DNA of 64,000 bases from Komagataeibacter nataicola (GCF_003207795.1 NZ_NIRT01000003.1:1-64000); one strand, 5' to 3'. Positions 35,072 to 43,052 are shown, counted from the first letter of the stretch. Notes: generated by a model from the letters alone, not told the origin. Numbers and translations are program-made.

Positions 35072-35548
35072 TTAATGCAGGATGGTCGGATGGTGCGGGC
35101 TGTCGAGGCTGAAGACCGGAATGCTGATATCGAAGTGCTCCCGGCTGCCCGGGCGGACCATGTGGTACTGCCCGCCCATGAAGCCGGTTGGCGTTTCAAG
35201 GGCGGCGCCCGACATGTATTCAAAACTGGCGGCGGCGTCGATCAGGGGCTGCTCGCCCACCACGCCTTCGCCTTCCACCCGTTCGATCCGGCCCTGTCCG
35301 TCCACGATGCGCCAGCTGCGGCGCAGGAGCTGCACCGCCGTGTCGCCGTGGTTCTCGATCCGCACCCGGTAAGCCCACACGTAGCGGTGCTCATCGGGTT
35401 CGGACTGGTCATCGAGCCAGAAGGTCTGGACCACCACGCGCACCCTGTCGGTCGTCGCCTCGAAACACGGCGTGTTCTCCAGTGTCTCGCCCAATGCTGT
35501 GTCAGCGCCTTCCCCGCCGGGGGGAAGGAAAGGCCTGTTCTTGCTCAT
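35072..35548 (-). CDS. apaG: ApaG protein
   Basis: 158-residue ApaG-domain protein, an immunoglobulin-like beta fold linked to Co2+/Mg2+ resistance. The core shows [86 protein letters not shown] and [11 protein letters not shown]. The molecular role is not settled in any organism. It starts 19 bases after metZ on the same strand, so it is probably co-transcribed with metZ under the same riboswitch. Confidence 0.93.
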   Translation of the reverse strand: MSKNRPFLPPGGEGADTALGETLENTPCFEATTDRVRVVVQTFWLDDQSEPDEHRYVWAYRVRIENHGDTAVQLLRRSWRIVDGQGRIERVEGEGVVGEQPLIDAAASFEYMSGAALETPTGFMGGQYHMVRPGSREHFDISIPVFSLDSPHHPTILH

Positions 35549-35567
35549 GGTGGCGACGCTCCTGCTG

Positions 35568-36770
35568 CTACCGGTTGGCCAGCGCCGCGAGGCCGCGCTT
35601 GAGGTCATCGATCAGGTCATCGGCATCTTCCAGCCCGACCGAGAAGCGGATCGCGCCATCGGTAATGCCAAGGCGGGCGCGCTCTTCAGGGGCCAGCTTC
35701 ATGTGGGTGGTCGTCGCCGGATGCGTGACCAGCGAACGGGCATCGCCAAGGTTGTTCGAGATCGAGATCAGCCGCAGCGCGTTCATGAAGGCAAATGCTC
35801 CAGCCTTGCCGCCCTCGACCTCAAACGCTACCAGCGTGGAACCCGCCGACATCTGCGTTTTTGCCAGTTCGTATTGCGGGTGGTCCTTGCGGCCGGGATA
35901 GAACACGCGGGCAATGCCGGGTGCTCCGGCCAGGAAGTCGGCCACTTTCGCCGCATTCTGCGTCATGGCGTTTACGCGCAGGGCCAGGGTCTCGATGCTT
36001 TTGAGCATGACCCAGGCATTAAACGGCGAGAGGCTGTTGCCGGTATTGCGCTGGAAGGGGCGCAGCACCTCGTTGATCCATTTTTCCGTGCCCAGCACGG
36101 CGCCGCCAAGCACGCGGCCCTGGCCATCAATGTGCTTGGTGCATGAATACACCACCACGTCAGCCCCGAGTTCGAGCGGTTTCTGGTACAGCGGGGTGGC
36201 GAACACGTTATCGACCACCACGGTCGCCCCGGCCTTGTGCGCAAGATCGCAGATCATGCGGATGTCGAGCACGTCGAGCATCGGGTTCGACGGGCTTTCA
36301 AGCAGGACGGCGCGGGTGGGCTTGCCCAGCGCTTCTTTCCACGCGGCCATGTCGCCGCCATCGACGAACACTGTCTCCACGCCGTAGCGCGGCAGCAGTT
36401 CGGAGACGATCCAGTGGCACGAGCCGAACAGTGCGCGCGAGGCCACCACGCGATCACCCGCGCGCACCTGCGCCAGCAGCGCGGAGGAGACGGCCCCCAT
36501 GCCTGTGGAAGTCAGCGCACAGGCTTCAGCGCCTTCAAGGTCGCACAGGCGGCGCTCGAGACTGGCCACCGTGGGGTTGCCAAAGCGGGTGTACTGGTAG
36601 TGCGAAACATCGCCGGTAAAAGTGCCTTCGGCCTGCTCGGCGCTGTCATAGACAAAGCCGGAGGTCAGGAACATCGCCTCGCTGGTCTCGCCATAGGGCG
36701 TGCGCTCGAGGCCTGCATTAATCAGGCGCGTGGCGGGGCGGAAGGACTTGGGGTCGGGCTGGTCAGTCAT
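35568..36770 (-). CDS. metZ: O-succinylhomoserine sulfhydrylase
   Basis: PLP enzyme of direct sulfhydrylation, making homocysteine from O-succinylhomoserine and sulfide; 400 residues. The Cys/Met metabolism PLP family is shown by YQYTRFGNPTVASLERRLCDLEGAEA, VVDNVFATPLYQKPLELGADVVVYSCTKHIDGQGRVLGG (PLP Lys in SCTKH) and SLGDARSLVTHPATTTHMKL-like ISNNLGDARSLVTHPATTTH. Start MTDQPDPKSF. The family could also be cystathionine gamma-synthase-like, but the SAM-II leader and the MetZ pattern favour this call. It is preceded by a SAM-II riboswitch and followed by apaG. Confidence 0.9.
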   Translation of the reverse strand: MTDQPDPKSFRPATRLINAGLERTPYGETSEAMFLTSGFVYDSAEQAEGTFTGDVSHYQYTRFGNPTVASLERRLCDLEGAEACALTSTGMGAVSSALLAQVRAGDRVVASRALFGSCHWIVSELLPRYGVETVFVDGGDMAAWKEALGKPTRAVLLESPSNPMLDVLDIRMICDLAHKAGATVVVDNVFATPLYQKPLELGADVVVYSCTKHIDGQGRVLGGAVLGTEKWINEVLRPFQRNTGNSLSPFNAWVMLKSIETLALRVNAMTQNAAKVADFLAGAPGIARVFYPGRKDHPQYELAKTQMSAGSTLVAFEVEGGKAGAFAFMNALRLISISNNLGDARSLVTHPATTTHMKLAPEERARLGITDGAIRFSVGLEDADDLIDDLKRGLAALANR

Positions 36771-36903
36771 GGTGGGTGGCAGTTCCTGCAAACAGGGTGG
36801 TGTGAAAGCAGGCCAGCGCCGGTTGATGCCCGGCAGTCTGGCCCGAAGGCGGCGCACGACCGTGGAAACCATGATGCCCGCGCCCTGTCACCGGCGGGAT
36901 CAG

Positions 36904-36960
36904 GCCTCTTTAGCGCGTATGTTTTACCTCGCCGCAAGCCGGCCGTATCAAATCACGAGG
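36904..36960 (-). ncRNA. SAM-II riboswitch in the metZ leader
   Basis: Read on the minus strand: CCTCG (36960-36956), then TGATTTG, a GGCCGGCTTGCGG segment, CGAGG (closing helix P1 with CCTCG), then TAAAACA and GCTAAAGAGGCC. The run TGATTT - GCTTGC - GTAAAACA - GCTAAAGAGG matches the conserved SAM-II core known from alphaproteobacterial metA/metZ/metX leaders. The terminal GGCC can pair back into the first loop, as the SAM-II pseudoknot requires. It lies 134 bases before the metZ ATG. High SAM is expected to shut off homocysteine synthesis. I see no T-run terminator between aptamer and gene. Confidence 0.85.
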
Positions 36961-37048
36961 GCCCGGGCGCAACCTTGCACGGGCATGCATGCTTATTGCG
37001 GATCAGGGCCGGGTGCGTCAACTGCTGGCCTGCCCCGTAAAGGGGTGA
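36961..37048. other. metZ / tRNA-Gly divergent spacer
   Basis: Holds the metZ promoter on one strand and leads to the tRNA promoter on the other. No frame or clear dyad is evident. Confidence 0.4.
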
Positions 37049-37077
37049 TTGCATCTGCCATGCTTGTGCAGTATAGA
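37049..37077 (+). promoter_or_regulatory. sigma-70-type promoter of tRNA-Gly
   Basis: -35 TTGCAT (37049-37054), a 17-base spacer, and -10 TATAGA (37072-37077), ten bases before the first tRNA base. Confidence 0.7.
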
Positions 37078-37087
37078 GGGCGGGCCT

Positions 37088-37161
37088 GCGGGTGTAGTTC
37101 AATGGTAGAACGGCAGCTTCCCAAGCTGCATACGAGGGTTCGATTCCCTTCACCCGCTCCA
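37088..37161 (+). tRNA. tRNA-Gly (anticodon CCC)
   Basis: Acceptor stem GCGGGTG (37088-37094) / CACCCGC (37151-37157); discriminator T; CCA encoded (37159-37161). Anticodon arm GCAGC-TTCCCAA-GCTGC places CCC at 37120-37122. T-arm GAGGGTTCGATTCCCTT. It reads GGG codons. Its 3' end borders the gene-poor stretch with R6, IS630, R7 and R8. Confidence 0.97.
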
Positions 37162-37280
37162 GCTTCCCCAAAAATCGTTATCCTGATTGTGGTCATGATG
37201 GTCCAGCCAGGCACGTGCCGCTGGCCTGTCAGGTCGCCTTGGTGGCTGCTTGAAAAGCAGGATCAATAATATCCTGAAAC

Positions 37281-37344
37281 GATAAAAGTTTTTGGTAAAG
37301 CTGCTCTCAAAAAGCTTCAGAAGGCAGCACCCAAAGACTTTTCT
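37281..37344. repeat. intergenic palindromic element, copy R6 (B plus half A)
   Basis: GATAAAAGTTTTTGGT, a degenerate hairpin B (AAAGCTGCTC.. / ..AAAAAGCTTC), short linker AGAA, then only the right half of hairpin A (GGCAGC) and right arm ACCCAAAGACTTTTC. GGCAGC would pair with the GCTGCC seen in R5. It lies between tRNA-Gly and the IS630 element. Confidence 0.8.
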
Positions 37345-37460
37345 GATTTCTAAAAATTTCTTGTATATTTAGAGCGCGCTGCGAATGGCTTGAATCATAG
37401 GATTCCCAAAGGGCGTCTGATGTGATTCAAGATGAAGACTGGCGAAGGAGGCCAGCCTTC

Positions 37461-37841
37461 ATGCCGAAAGCCTACTCGCAGGATTTACGAGACCGTGTAA
37501 TTGATGCGGTGGAGAAAGACGGCATGAGTTGCCGGGCAGCGGCGCGGCGCTTCGGCGTGAGTGATGCTTCAGCGATCAAATGGGTGCAGCGCGCAAGACG
37601 CGTCGGGGATCGGTGCTGCGCCGGCACGGGCGGGCATCGTCCCTCGAAAACCAGACCTGAACGGGCCTGGCTGCTGGCCCTCATTGATGCCGAACCTGAT
37701 ATCACCCTTGCGGCGCTGTCGATCCGACTGCGCGAGGAACGTGGCGTTCAGGCCGACACGGGCATGCTCTCACGCTTTTTCCAATCCGAAGGGATCAGCT
37801 TCAAAAAAAAGCGTGCTGCCCTGCGAGCAGGACCGGCCTGA
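37461..37841 (+). CDS. IS630 transposase, N-terminal frame (orfA)
   Basis: 126 residues starting [21 protein letters not shown], with a helix-turn-helix DNA-binding region ([25 protein letters not shown]). AAGGAGG lies nine bases before the ATG. The frame runs on past an A8 tract (37803-37810) and stops soon after ([12 protein letters not shown]). A full-length transposase requires a shift into the next frame at that tract. Confidence 0.85.
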   Translation: MPKAYSQDLRDRVIDAVEKDGMSCRAAARRFGVSDASAIKWVQRARRVGDRCCAGTGGHRPSKTRPERAWLLALIDAEPDITLAALSIRLREERGVQADTGMLSRFFQSEGISFKKKRAALRAGPA

Positions 37842-38409
37842 CGTCGCGCGCAAGCGCAGGTTCTGGAAGCGCTATCAGGCCAACATAGATCCCACCCGTC
37901 TGGTCTTTATCGACGAAACCTGGGCCAAGACCAACATGACGCGCACGCACGGCCGGTGCCGCAAAGGTGAGAGACTGAAAGCCAGGGTCCCTCATAGCCA
38001 CTGGAAGACACTGACATTTCTGGCTGCCTTGCGTCATGACCGGATCACCGCACCCGGCGTTCTCGACGGACCGATCAACGGGCGCAGTTTTTTGGCCTAT
38101 GTCGAGCAGTTTCTGGTTCCAACACTCAAGCCGGGCGATATCGTCGTGCTCGACAATCTCGGCAGTCACAAGGGCGATGCGGTTCGCAAGGCCATTCGGG
38201 CTGTCGGGGCGAGGATGATCTTCCTGCCGCCCTACAGTCCCGATCTCAATCCGATCGAACAGGCCTTCGCCAAACTCAAGACTTTGCTGCGAAAAGCCGC
38301 GGAGCGATCCGTTGAGACAACATGGAAACGCATCGGCGCACTCATCAAATGCTTCTCTCCACAGGAATGCGCCAATTATCTCAAGAACTCTGGATATGCA
38401 TCAATCTAA
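37804..38409 (+). CDS. IS630 transposase, catalytic frame (orfB, reached by frameshift)
   Basis: DDE domain: first Asp in [16 protein letters not shown], second in [12 protein letters not shown], and the final Glu in [26 protein letters not shown]. It lies in the +1 (equivalently -2) frame relative to orfA and has no good start of its own, so it is expected as a fusion made at the A8 tract by ribosomal or polymerase slippage. The stop codon lies inside the right terminal repeat. Otherwise it looks intact. Confidence 0.85.
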   Translation, partial: KKSVLPCEQDRPDVARKRRFWKRYQANIDPTRLVFIDETWAKTNMTRTHGRCRKGERLKARVPHSHWKTLTFLAALRHDRITAPGVLDGPINGRSFLAYVEQFLVPTLKPGDIVVLDNLGSHKGDAVRKAIRAVGARMIFLPPYSPDLNPIEQAFAKLKTLLRKAAERSVETTWKRIGALIKCFSPQECANYLKNSGYASI

Positions 38410-38424
38410 TCACAGAATTCTCTA

Positions 38425-38589
38425 AATAAAAACTGGACAATTAAAGTATAATTATAAAATTCGAGATGCTTTTTGTATTAATACAGGGAGGGGAAATCCT
38501 ATTCCCGGTATATAAAAAAGCCCCACAGGTTCATATGATGACCCATGCTGAGTAAAATAAAATATTATGTGTCAGCAATGATTTTAAAG
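38425..38589. other. AT-rich spacer between IS630 and R7
   Basis: 165 very AT-rich bases with no frame or RNA gene that I can see. The composition is unlike the core genome on either side. Confidence 0.5.
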
Positions 38590-38645
38590 AATAAAAGTTT
38601 TTGGGCACTGCCTTTTTGGAAAAAAGCTTTATCAAAAACTTTTGG
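38590..38645. repeat. intergenic palindromic element, copy R7 (short A/B hybrid)
   Basis: Arm GAATAAAAGTTTTTGGG, left half of hairpin A (CACTGCCTTTTT), right half of hairpin B (AAAAAAGCTTT), arm ATCAAAAACTTTTGG. It has the same hybrid architecture as R5. It lies between the IS and the convergent small secreted protein gene. Confidence 0.82.
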
Positions 38646-38659
38646 GGTTTGCTGCCGTT

Positions 38660-39148
38660 TCAGCGGGCCGGGGCGGGTTCGGCAGTAGCCTGCGTGTCGG
38701 TATAGGTGCTGCCGTTCCATATCCAGCGATCCGTGCCATCCACCAGCAGGTCGTGCATGTCCTCATGCATCTCGGGCGCAATGGTGATCGGACCGCTGAC
38801 GGAATCCAGAATCTGTATCCATTTACGGCCGTCGGGCAGGTAAACGGAGGTGGAGCACCCCGCCGAGCCACACAGGCTGGCTGATTGCAACTGCACGAAC
38901 AGCGCCGTGCGTGGCGGATCATCTGACAGGCGGCCTGAGCCGGTCAGCAGCACCGGGCGTTCATTCTGGGTGGCTGCGTCATGCAGGTCGGGCGAGACCA
39001 GCAGCCGGGCCTGCCGGTCGAGTTCGGTGCCCGGATGCTGCGCCAGAATCACCGGGCCACCTTCCGCCCATCCAGCACTCACGCCCGGCAGCCCCATGAT
39101 CACGACAGGGAGCACGATGGCACGCAGCAGGCGACGGATACACGGCAT
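38660..39148 (-). CDS. secreted protein of unknown function
   Basis: 162 residues with a signal peptide (CIRRLLRAIVLPVVIMGLPGVSAGWA) and a mature part containing QLQSASLCGSAGCSTSVYLPDGRKWIQILDS, with a close Cys pair, and DGTDRWIWNGSTY. No recognised family; the pattern resembles small periplasmic stress or inhibitor-like proteins but that is only an impression. ATG 39148 has GGAG ten bases upstream. It is isolated between R7 and R8. Confidence 0.6.
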   Translation of the reverse strand: MPCIRRLLRAIVLPVVIMGLPGVSAGWAEGGPVILAQHPGTELDRQARLLVSPDLHDAATQNERPVLLTGSGRLSDDPPRTALFVQLQSASLCGSAGCSTSVYLPDGRKWIQILDSVSGPITIAPEMHEDMHDLLVDGTDRWIWNGSTYTDTQATAEPAPAR

Positions 39149-39334
39149 GAAGGGCACACTCCCGCAACGATGAAGCTATTGCGAACCCAATGCGCATCAG
39201 CCCCCAGGGTTCCATGCCGTATTCCTGCATAAGGCCATCAGGGGGTGACTTCAAAATAACAGCTTCACCGAATTCGAACTGGCCTTTCAGCCAGTTTTCA
39301 ATCCCATGAATTGTATTTTGATAAATATAAAAAT

Positions 39335-39417
39335 GGTAAAGGCTTTTGGGTGCCGCCTGTTTTCAATAAAAGCGGCATTCCCTGAAGCGTTTTAAAACGA
39401 GCTTCATGCAAAATATA
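39335..39417. repeat. intergenic palindromic element, copy R8 (full, A-B order)
   Basis: Left arm GGTAAAGGCTTTTGGGT; hairpin A at 39352-39376 (GCCGCCTGTTTT.. / ..AAAAGCGGC); linker ATTCCCT; hairpin B at 39384-39405 (GAAGCGTTTT / AAAACGAGCTTC, one base bulged); degenerate right arm. It sits just after the last gene of the Mla-like operon, where a terminator is expected. Confidence 0.82.
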
Positions 39418-39419
39418 CT

Positions 39420-40094
39420 TCAGCTCCGCCCGTGGCGGCGGGTGCTGGCGGCCGGTTCTGCCGCTGTCGTGGGCCAGCTCGCCTCAATGCGGTCGCTCAG
39501 CTGGTTCAGCAGGCCCTCGGTCACCTTGGCAATGTTGTCATTGCTGCCAGTCGCCCCGCTGCCCAGAATGATGGTGCGGTTGCGCTGGATGGGCTGGCGC
39601 GAATCCTGCGGAATGATGGCCCAGTCCGCATTCAGCGCGGAGGAACCATCGCGGCTCACATCAAGGCGGCTGATATTGAGCTGCAGCCGCCAGGTGGGGC
39701 GGTCAGGCTGGGGCTGGTCGGTCACGAACAGGTTCGGCCATTTCTGCGCAAGGCGCGCCGTTATCAGGTCGGTCGCCCCCACGGAAAGACGGCTGGCCCA
39801 GCGGCCCAGCCCGCTGCGCTCGATCTCGTGGCCATTGCGCACCATGATGTCCTGGCTGTCCAGATAGTCAGGCAGGCGGGCGCGCTCGACCTCAATGACT
39901 GGCGTGCTGTCAGTAATGGGGGTGGTGGAGGTGGCTTCCGCCCCCGTGGCGATGGCAGGCGCGCCCAGCGTGTAAAAGCGCACGGGTGCCGAGGAACAGG
40001 CCGACAGCACCATGGCTGACAGCAGCAGGCCACCCCCCGCCCGCAGGGCCGGATACAGGCGCGAAAGGGAGAGAGCGGGCTGGCGCGTTTTCAT
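39420..40094 (-). CDS. PqiC-like (ABC-type transport auxiliary) lipoprotein
   Basis: 224-residue outer-membrane-type lipoprotein. The signal peptide ends LLLSAMVLSACSSAP with a clear lipobox (LSAC); the mature domain begins RFYTLGAPA (the FYTL motif of the PqiC/DUF330 family) and contains VIEVERARLPDYLDSQDIMVRNGHEIERSGLGRWAS. It is thought to receive lipid from the MCE protein at the outer membrane. It overlaps the MCE gene by four bases and is the last gene of the operon. Confidence 0.87.
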   Translation of the reverse strand: MKTRQPALSLSRLYPALRAGGGLLLSAMVLSACSSAPVRFYTLGAPAIATGAEATSTTPITDSTPVIEVERARLPDYLDSQDIMVRNGHEIERSGLGRWASRLSVGATDLITARLAQKWPNLFVTDQPQPDRPTWRLQLNISRLDVSRDGSSALNADWAIIPQDSRQPIQRNRTIILGSGATGSNDNIAKVTEGLLNQLSDRIEASWPTTAAEPAASTRRHGRS

Positions 40095-41053
40095 TGATTG
40101 CGTCCCATCAGCAGAAGTTGCGGATTACTTTCGACTTCATTGGCGAATCCGCGCAGCCCGTAGCCTGCTTCCATAATATCACGCATCATATCGTCCAGAT
40201 TGAGCCTGTCGCGCGATTGCGGGTCGAGCAGGGCGCGCAGGCTGGCAAGGGTTTCACGCGATTGCGCCATGGTTTGCCTTGTGTTGGCAATGAGCGCCAG
40301 CAGTTCGGCACGGCGGCCCTCGAACTGGTGGGTGTTGGTGGCAATCAGCCTGTCCAGCTTGTTTATGGTCACGTTGGCCCGGTTTTGTGCATCAATCACG
40401 GCGGCGCGGATCTGGCGCACCGCCACGTCACTGTGCGCCGATGTGTCATGAATACTGGTCATCATGCCCGGCATGGTGTCGTTCATGTCGATTGCGAGCC
40501 TGTGCACGCTGGCAAGGGCGGCGGCCAGGTCGTGGCGCAGCCCCTGCATGGAGGTGGAAACCATCATGGCTTCAAGCTGCTGCAGCGCGGTCTGGCCCAT
40601 CGGTATTTCGGGCAGGTCGGTCATCAGGTCGGGGTGCAGGCGCGCCGGCGTGCCGGGGTCGAGGTCGAGGTCCAGTTCGGTCTGGCCCGTGACCAGGCTG
40701 TGCAGCATCATGTCCGCCCGCAGCCCGTTGGCCACGAGTTGCGGCAGCGGCGGCAGGTCGCCCCGTCCCGGCGCATGGGCCGGGTCGAACAGGATATAGA
40801 CCGGCATGTAGGTGTGGTGATCGACCGGGTCCACCTTGACCGTAATCCGCTCGACAGCGCCCACCGGCACCCCGCGGAAATTGACCGGTGAGCCGATATC
40901 AAGCCCGTTCGTGGGGCTTTCAAACACCACTACGGCCTCGCTGCTGCGACCGGGCAGGGGCAGGTTGCCCTTGACCGCCAGCACGCCAAGCCCCACGGCC
41001 GCCACCCCGAGCACGACCGCGCCGATCAGTGTCTGCCTGCCGGGCATCGGCAT
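40091..41053 (-). CDS. MlaD/MCE-domain lipid-binding protein
   Basis: 320-residue protein with an N-terminal membrane anchor (TLIGAVVLGVAAVGLGVLAVKG), one MCE domain (about 38-115: VVFESPTNGLDIGSPVNFRGVPVGAVERITV) and a long helical C-terminal region (about 155-300). MCE proteins form hexameric periplasmic rings or tunnels carrying phospholipids between membranes. Its start overlaps the ATPase stop and its end overlaps the lipoprotein start, showing tight coupling. Confidence 0.9.
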   Translation of the reverse strand: MPMPGRQTLIGAVVLGVAAVGLGVLAVKGNLPLPGRSSEAVVVFESPTNGLDIGSPVNFRGVPVGAVERITVKVDPVDHHTYMPVYILFDPAHAPGRGDLPPLPQLVANGLRADMMLHSLVTGQTELDLDLDPGTPARLHPDLMTDLPEIPMGQTALQQLEAMMVSTSMQGLRHDLAAALASVHRLAIDMNDTMPGMMTSIHDTSAHSDVAVRQIRAAVIDAQNRANVTINKLDRLIATNTHQFEGRRAELLALIANTRQTMAQSRETLASLRALLDPQSRDRLNLDDMMRDIMEAGYGLRGFANEVESNPQLLLMGRNQ

Positions 41054-41856
41054 TACCCGTTTCCATGGGTGCCGGAACTGTCCAGCTGTTCACGGTGCAT
41101 GAAGGCATGCACCGTGGGGTCGGTGCAGTGGTCGCGCAGCCAGGTGGGCGAGCCATGGGCGATGGCGGTTTTCTGGTCGGCATCCAGAAAGATGCCATCA
41201 TCAGCGATATGGAACAGGCTGGACAGCTCGTGGCTGACGATGATGATCGTGGCGCCGAGCCCGTCGCGCAGGTTCAGGATCAGCTCATCGAGCCTTGCCG
41301 AGGTAATGGGGTCGAGCCCGGCCGAAGGTTCGTCGAAGAACAGGATATCGGGGTCGAGCGACATGGCGCGCGCCAGCCCCGCGCGCTTGCGCATGCCGCC
41401 GCTGAGCTCGGACGGATACTGGTCAATGGCGTGCAGCATGCCCACAAGCCCCAGCTTGAGCTCGACAAGCTGGCGGATGACATGCGGTTCAAGCTTGGTG
41501 AACATCTGCATGGGCAGCGCCACGTTCTCGCCCACGGTCATCGAACTCCACAGCGCCCCGCTCTGGAACAGCACGCCAAAGCGCCGCCCGATCTTGACCC
41601 GGCTTTCATCATCACCGGACCAGTAATCATCCTTCTGCACCATGTAGGTGCCGTGCGTGGGGCGCAGCAGGCCGATCATGCTCTTGAGCAGCGTGCTCTT
41701 GCCGCAGCCCGAACCGCCCATCACGGCGAAGATGCTGCCGCGCCGGACCTGAAACGAGACATCATGCTGGATCACGCGCGAGCCGAAGGCCAGTGTCACG
41801 TCATTCACGTCGATCATGACGGGGCGGTCATCGGTGGAGGGCATCTGGTTATTCAT
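41053..41856 (-). CDS. MlaF-like ABC transporter ATPase
   Basis: 267-residue ATPase of the MCE lipid transporter. Walker A GGSGCGKSTLLKSM, Q-loop FGVLFQSGALWSSMTV, signature ELSGGMRKRAGLARAM, Walker B DILFFDEPSAGLDP and the switch His in IIIVSHEL are all present. It lies between the permease (five-base gap) and the MCE protein (one-base overlap). Confidence 0.95.
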   Translation of the reverse strand: MNNQMPSTDDRPVMIDVNDVTLAFGSRVIQHDVSFQVRRGSIFAVMGGSGCGKSTLLKSMIGLLRPTHGTYMVQKDDYWSGDDESRVKIGRRFGVLFQSGALWSSMTVGENVALPMQMFTKLEPHVIRQLVELKLGLVGMLHAIDQYPSELSGGMRKRAGLARAMSLDPDILFFDEPSAGLDPITSARLDELILNLRDGLGATIIIVSHELSSLFHIADDGIFLDADQKTAIAHGSPTWLRDHCTDPTVHAFMHREQLDSSGTHGNG

Positions 41857-41861
41857 GGTGA

Positions 41862-43052
41862 TCAGATCCCGATAACATTGGCAATAACCGCGAACACCGC
41901 ATCAAGCGCGATCACGCCCACAATGCCCACCACCACGGCCTTGGTGGCCGCGATGCCCACATCGGCGGCACTCCGCCCGGCCTTGAGGCCGATGCGGCAG
42001 CTTGTCAGCCCGATGAAGGTGCCGAACACGAGGCTCTTGATGAAGCCGAAGGTGAACTGGTCAAGCGGCAGAGCATGCAGGGTTTCATGAAAGTAACCCA
42101 GCGGCGAGACGTCGAGCATGATGTAGGAGACGAAGAACCCGCCGAGCATGCCGATCAGGCAGCCATAGAGGTAAAGCAGCGGCATGGTGAAGGCCAGCGC
42201 CAGCACCGAGGGCAGGATCAGGTAGCTCGAAACCGGAATGCCGAACACCTGCAGCGCGTCGATTTCCTCATTGGCCTGCATGGTGGAGATGCGCGCGGCA
42301 TAGGCGCCACCGGTGCGGCCCGCCATGATGATGGCCGTCATCACCGCTGACATTTCGCGCACCATGGCAATGGCCACGAGGCTTGCCACATAGATGTCGG
42401 CCGCGAATTTGTGCAGTTCCACCGACCCCACAAAGGCCAGGATCGCGCCGACAAGGAAGTTGACCACGCCCACGATCAGCAGCGCCGCAGGCCCCGCCGC
42501 ACTCAGGTCGGACATGAGATCGACGGTGCGCATCATGCCGCGCCCCACCACGGCGGCAAACCCGCCCTTGGCGGCGGCGGCCCCCATTTCGCTCACGCAG
42601 CCGACCTCGTTCAGCGTATCGAGCGTGAACTGGCCCACGGCGGTGACGGGCTGGAATTTATGTGGCGGCGGTGGCGCGGGTGTGGGCGGGATTTCGGGCA
42701 GCAGGTCGAGCAGCTTGCGCGCGGATTCCGGCAGGGTGTCGATGCGCAGCTGCACGTTGTCTTCGCGGGCGGTGCGCTTGAGCTCCCACAGGAAGCTGAT
42801 CAGCGAGGTATCCCATTTGCCAAGCTGGTCGGTGCTGAATTCAACCGGTTCGCCGTGTGGCACATCCCTGAACCCGGATTCCGGAAAGTCGGGAAGATGG
42901 CCCTGCTGTGCAATCCAGTCCCCGGATAATGTGACAAGGGTCCGGTTCGCCTCGGGCTGCAGATGCCATTGCGGCGCACCATTGACGGACGTTTTCACCA
43001 GCCTCTCCAACCTCAGTGCCGCAACCTCGCCCACCCGGTTGCGGGGCGGCAT
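41862..43052 (-). CDS. MlaE-like permease with fused N-terminal STAS-like domain
   Basis: 396 residues. The first 130 resemble a STAS domain (RTLVTLSGDWIAQQ, WDTSLISFLWELKRTA), which in gamma-proteobacteria is the separate protein MlaB. A Pro-rich linker (PEIPPTPAPPPPHKF) follows, then the MlaE/YrbE permease (about 155-396) with DLMSDLSAAGPAALLIVGVVNFLVGAILAF, EMSAVMTAIIMAGRTGGAYAA and TMQANEEIDALQVFGI. The start at 43052 is one of two reasonable ATGs (the other is 43079). First gene of the operon permease-ATPase-MCE-lipoprotein. Confidence 0.88.
   Translation of the reverse strand: MPPRNRVGEVAALRLERLVKTSVNGAPQWHLQPEANRTLVTLSGDWIAQQGHLPDFPESGFRDVPHGEPVEFSTDQLGKWDTSLISFLWELKRTAREDNVQLRIDTLPESARKLLDLLPEIPPTPAPPPPHKFQPVTAVGQFTLDTLNEVGCVSEMGAAAAKGGFAAVVGRGMMRTVDLMSDLSAAGPAALLIVGVVNFLVGAILAFVGSVELHKFAADIYVASLVAIAMVREMSAVMTAIIMAGRTGGAYAARISTMQANEEIDALQVFGIPVSSYLILPSVLALAFTMPLLYLYGCLIGMLGGFFVSYIMLDVSPLGYFHETLHALPLDQFTFGFIKSLVFGTFIGLTSCRIGLKAGRSAADVGIAATKAVVVGIVGVIALDAVFAVIANVIGI

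Larger units (their letters stand above)
37372..38422 (+). mobile_element. IS630-family insertion sequence
   Basis: 1,051 bp flanked by TA on both sides (37370-37371 and 38423-38424), the IS630/Tc1 target signature. Terminal inverted repeats are imperfect over about 27 bases. The left end begins GAGCGCGCTGCGAATGGC; the right end read inward begins GAGAATTCTGTGATTAG. They share GAG at the tip, blocks such as CTG, GA and TTGA, and CAT at the inner end. It contains two overlapping transposase frames joined at an A8 tract. It could be active if the frameshift works. Confidence 0.85.

Noticed and set aside
36810-36905. Terminator as expression platform of the SAM-II riboswitch
   Set aside because: Short GC hairpins are present but none is followed by a convincing T-run on the minus strand.
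37137-37161. tRNA-Gly 3' end as an integrated-element attachment site
   Set aside because: I found no second copy of the tRNA 3' segment downstream in the window and no integrase gene.
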